From NCBI RefSeq assembly GCF_030814655.1, contig NZ_JAUSVK010000001.1, forward strand, positions 5,153,001 to 5,217,000: DNA of 64,000 nucleotides, in the 5' to 3' direction. Source of the DNA: Labrys monachus (GTDB lineage Bacteria; Pseudomonadota; Alphaproteobacteria; Rhizobiales; Labraceae). Below are positions 63,081-64,000 of this stretch, piece after piece. The notes beneath the pieces were generated by a model. That model saw only the letters and a list, made by a program, of their open reading frames with translations, ran no database searches and was not told the origin of the DNA. Position numbers and translations under genes: made by a program. Within the stretch, counting starts at the first letter, position 1. Each line of letters starts with the position of its first letter.

Positions 63081-64000
63081 ATGGCTGGCGACAAGAAGCA
63101 GAAACTCAAGGCGAGGCAGGCGCGGGGCTTCGTCGACCGCAGTGCCGGCGAGATCGCGGCCACGCGCGCCATGGTGGCGGCGATCCAGGAGGTCTACGAG
63201 CTCTACGGCTTCGACCCCGTGGAGACGCCCTTCGTCGAATACACCGATGCGCTCGGCAAGTTCCTGCCCGACCAGGACCGCCCCAATGAAGGCGTGTTCT
63301 CGTTCCAGGACGACGACGAGCAGTGGCTGTCGCTGCGCTACGACCTCACGGCGCCGCTCGCCCGCTACGTCGCCGAGAATTTCGACGCCCTGCCCAAGCC
63401 CTATCGCAGCTATCGCGCCGGCTATGTCTTCCGCAACGAGAAGCCGGGGCCGGGACGCTTCCGCCAGTTCATGCAGTTCGATGCCGATACGGTCGGCGCT
63501 CCCTCCGTCGCGGCGGACGCCGAGATCTGCATGATGGCCGCCGACACGATGGAGAAGCTCGGCATTCCCCGCGGCGCCTATGTCGTGCGCGTCAACAACC
63601 GCAAGGTGCTCGACGGCATCATGGAAGCGATCGGGCTCGACGGCGAGGACAATGCCGGGCGACGCCTCACCGTCCTGCGCGCCATCGACAAGTTCGACCG
63701 TCTCGGCGCGCAGGGCGTGCGCGATCTGCTCGGCGGCGGCCGCAAGGACGAATCGGGCGACTTCACCAAGGGCGCCGGGCTCGACGATACCCAGGCACAG
63801 ACGATCCTCGACTACGTCACCGGGCAGAGCGGGACCAATGCGGAGACGCTCGATCGCGTGCGCCCGCTGGTGCAGGGCTCCAAGGGCGGCAGCGAGGGCG
63901 TCGAGGAGCTCGCCCGCATCGCCCAATTGGTCGAGCAGTCCGGCTACGGCACCGACCGCGTCGTCATCGACACCTCGATCGTGCGCGGCCTCGAATATTA
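63081..64000 (+). CDS. hisS: histidyl-tRNA synthetase, 5' part (cut by window edge)
   Basis: The first 306 codons of a class II synthetase, running off the end of the window. Markers are [20 protein letters not shown], motif 2 with [20 protein letters not shown], and [11 protein letters not shown], the HisA motif near the cut. The ATG at 63081 gives a start with the usual short basic lead [13 protein letters not shown]. It lies 126 bases after tadA on the same strand; that gap shows no feature. Confidence 0.95.
   Translation, partial: MAGDKKQKLKARQARGFVDRSAGEIAATRAMVAAIQEVYELYGFDPVETPFVEYTDALGKFLPDQDRPNEGVFSFQDDDEQWLSLRYDLTAPLARYVAENFDALPKPYRSYRAGYVFRNEKPGPGRFRQFMQFDADTVGAPSVAADAEICMMAADTMEKLGIPRGAYVVRVNNRKVLDGIMEAIGLDGEDNAGRRLTVLRAIDKFDRLGAQGVRDLLGGGRKDESGDFTKGAGLDDTQAQTILDYVTGQSGTNAETLDRVRPLVQGSKGGSEGVEELARIAQLVEQSGYGTDRVVIDTSIVRGLEY

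Overview
The window is a 64 kb piece of a high-GC alphaproteobacterial chromosome, most likely from the order Hyphomicrobiales (Rhizobiales). The evidence is the CckA-ChpT-CtrA cell-cycle genes chpT and ctrA, an EipA (DUF1134) envelope protein, a FliJ-like gene beside ctrA, GANTC sites in front of ctrA, a tandem glycine riboswitch in front of gcvT, and palindromic intergenic repeats of a style common in that order. I cannot name the genus. Nearly all of it looks like stable core chromosome. The one clear accessory island is a restriction-modification and toxin-antitoxin operon at about 35.6-43.7 kb.

Layout. 0-13 kb: an alpha/beta hydrolase (cut by the window edge), a carboxymuconolactone-decarboxylase-like gene divergent from a LysR regulator, tRNA-Gly(GCC), release factor 3, an orphan gp25-like protein, an Old Yellow Enzyme divergent from an ArsR repressor, an FtrA-type regulator divergent from a rhodanese gene, parts of an amino-acid ABC transporter, an MltB-like transglycosylase, and the pseudouridine catabolic pair psuK-psuG. 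13-19.3 kb: a membrane-anchored coiled-coil protein, eipA, cysQ, chpT, a RidA-like gene, a small secreted Cys-rich protein, fliJ and ctrA with a long regulatory leader. 19.3-28.1 kb: MTA/SAH nucleosidase, a lipoprotein, the riboswitch-controlled glycine cleavage operon gcvT-gcvH-gcvPA-gcvPB, and ETF-ubiquinone oxidoreductase. 28.3-35.5 kb: a TPR protein, ispE, purD, a patatin-like hydrolase, a HAD hydrolase and ribF, all on the plus strand and mostly tightly spaced. 35.6-43.7 kb: the minus-strand operon hsdM-hsdS-darT-darG-hsdR. 43.9-49.8 kb: amidohydrolase, flavin reductase-like protein, formamidase, a small DUF protein and an FAD-dependent dehydrogenase. 50-64 kb: ileS-lspA, an exported hypothetical protein, mutL, an M16 peptidase pair, rsmD, a pseudouridine synthase with long repetitive disordered tails, tadA and a truncated hisS.

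How the parts work together. The glycine cleavage operon would make one-carbon units from glycine when glycine is bound by the riboswitch. chpT and ctrA are consecutive steps of one phosphorelay, and eipA is a known target of that circuit in related bacteria. The hsd and dar genes overlap or are separated by only a few bases, so they are probably co-translated as one defence unit combining DNA methylation/restriction with a DNA ADP-ribosylating toxin and its antitoxin.

Most notable observations: darTG lies inside a type I RM operon; a palindromic repeat is inserted into the second aptamer of the glycine riboswitch; dispersed and tandem palindromic repeats abut several genes; and the RluB-like synthase carries about seven 32-residue Arg/Gly-rich repeats. 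No rRNA, CRISPR array, transposase or replication origin was seen. All functional statements come from reading the sequence and remembered family features. No database search was run.
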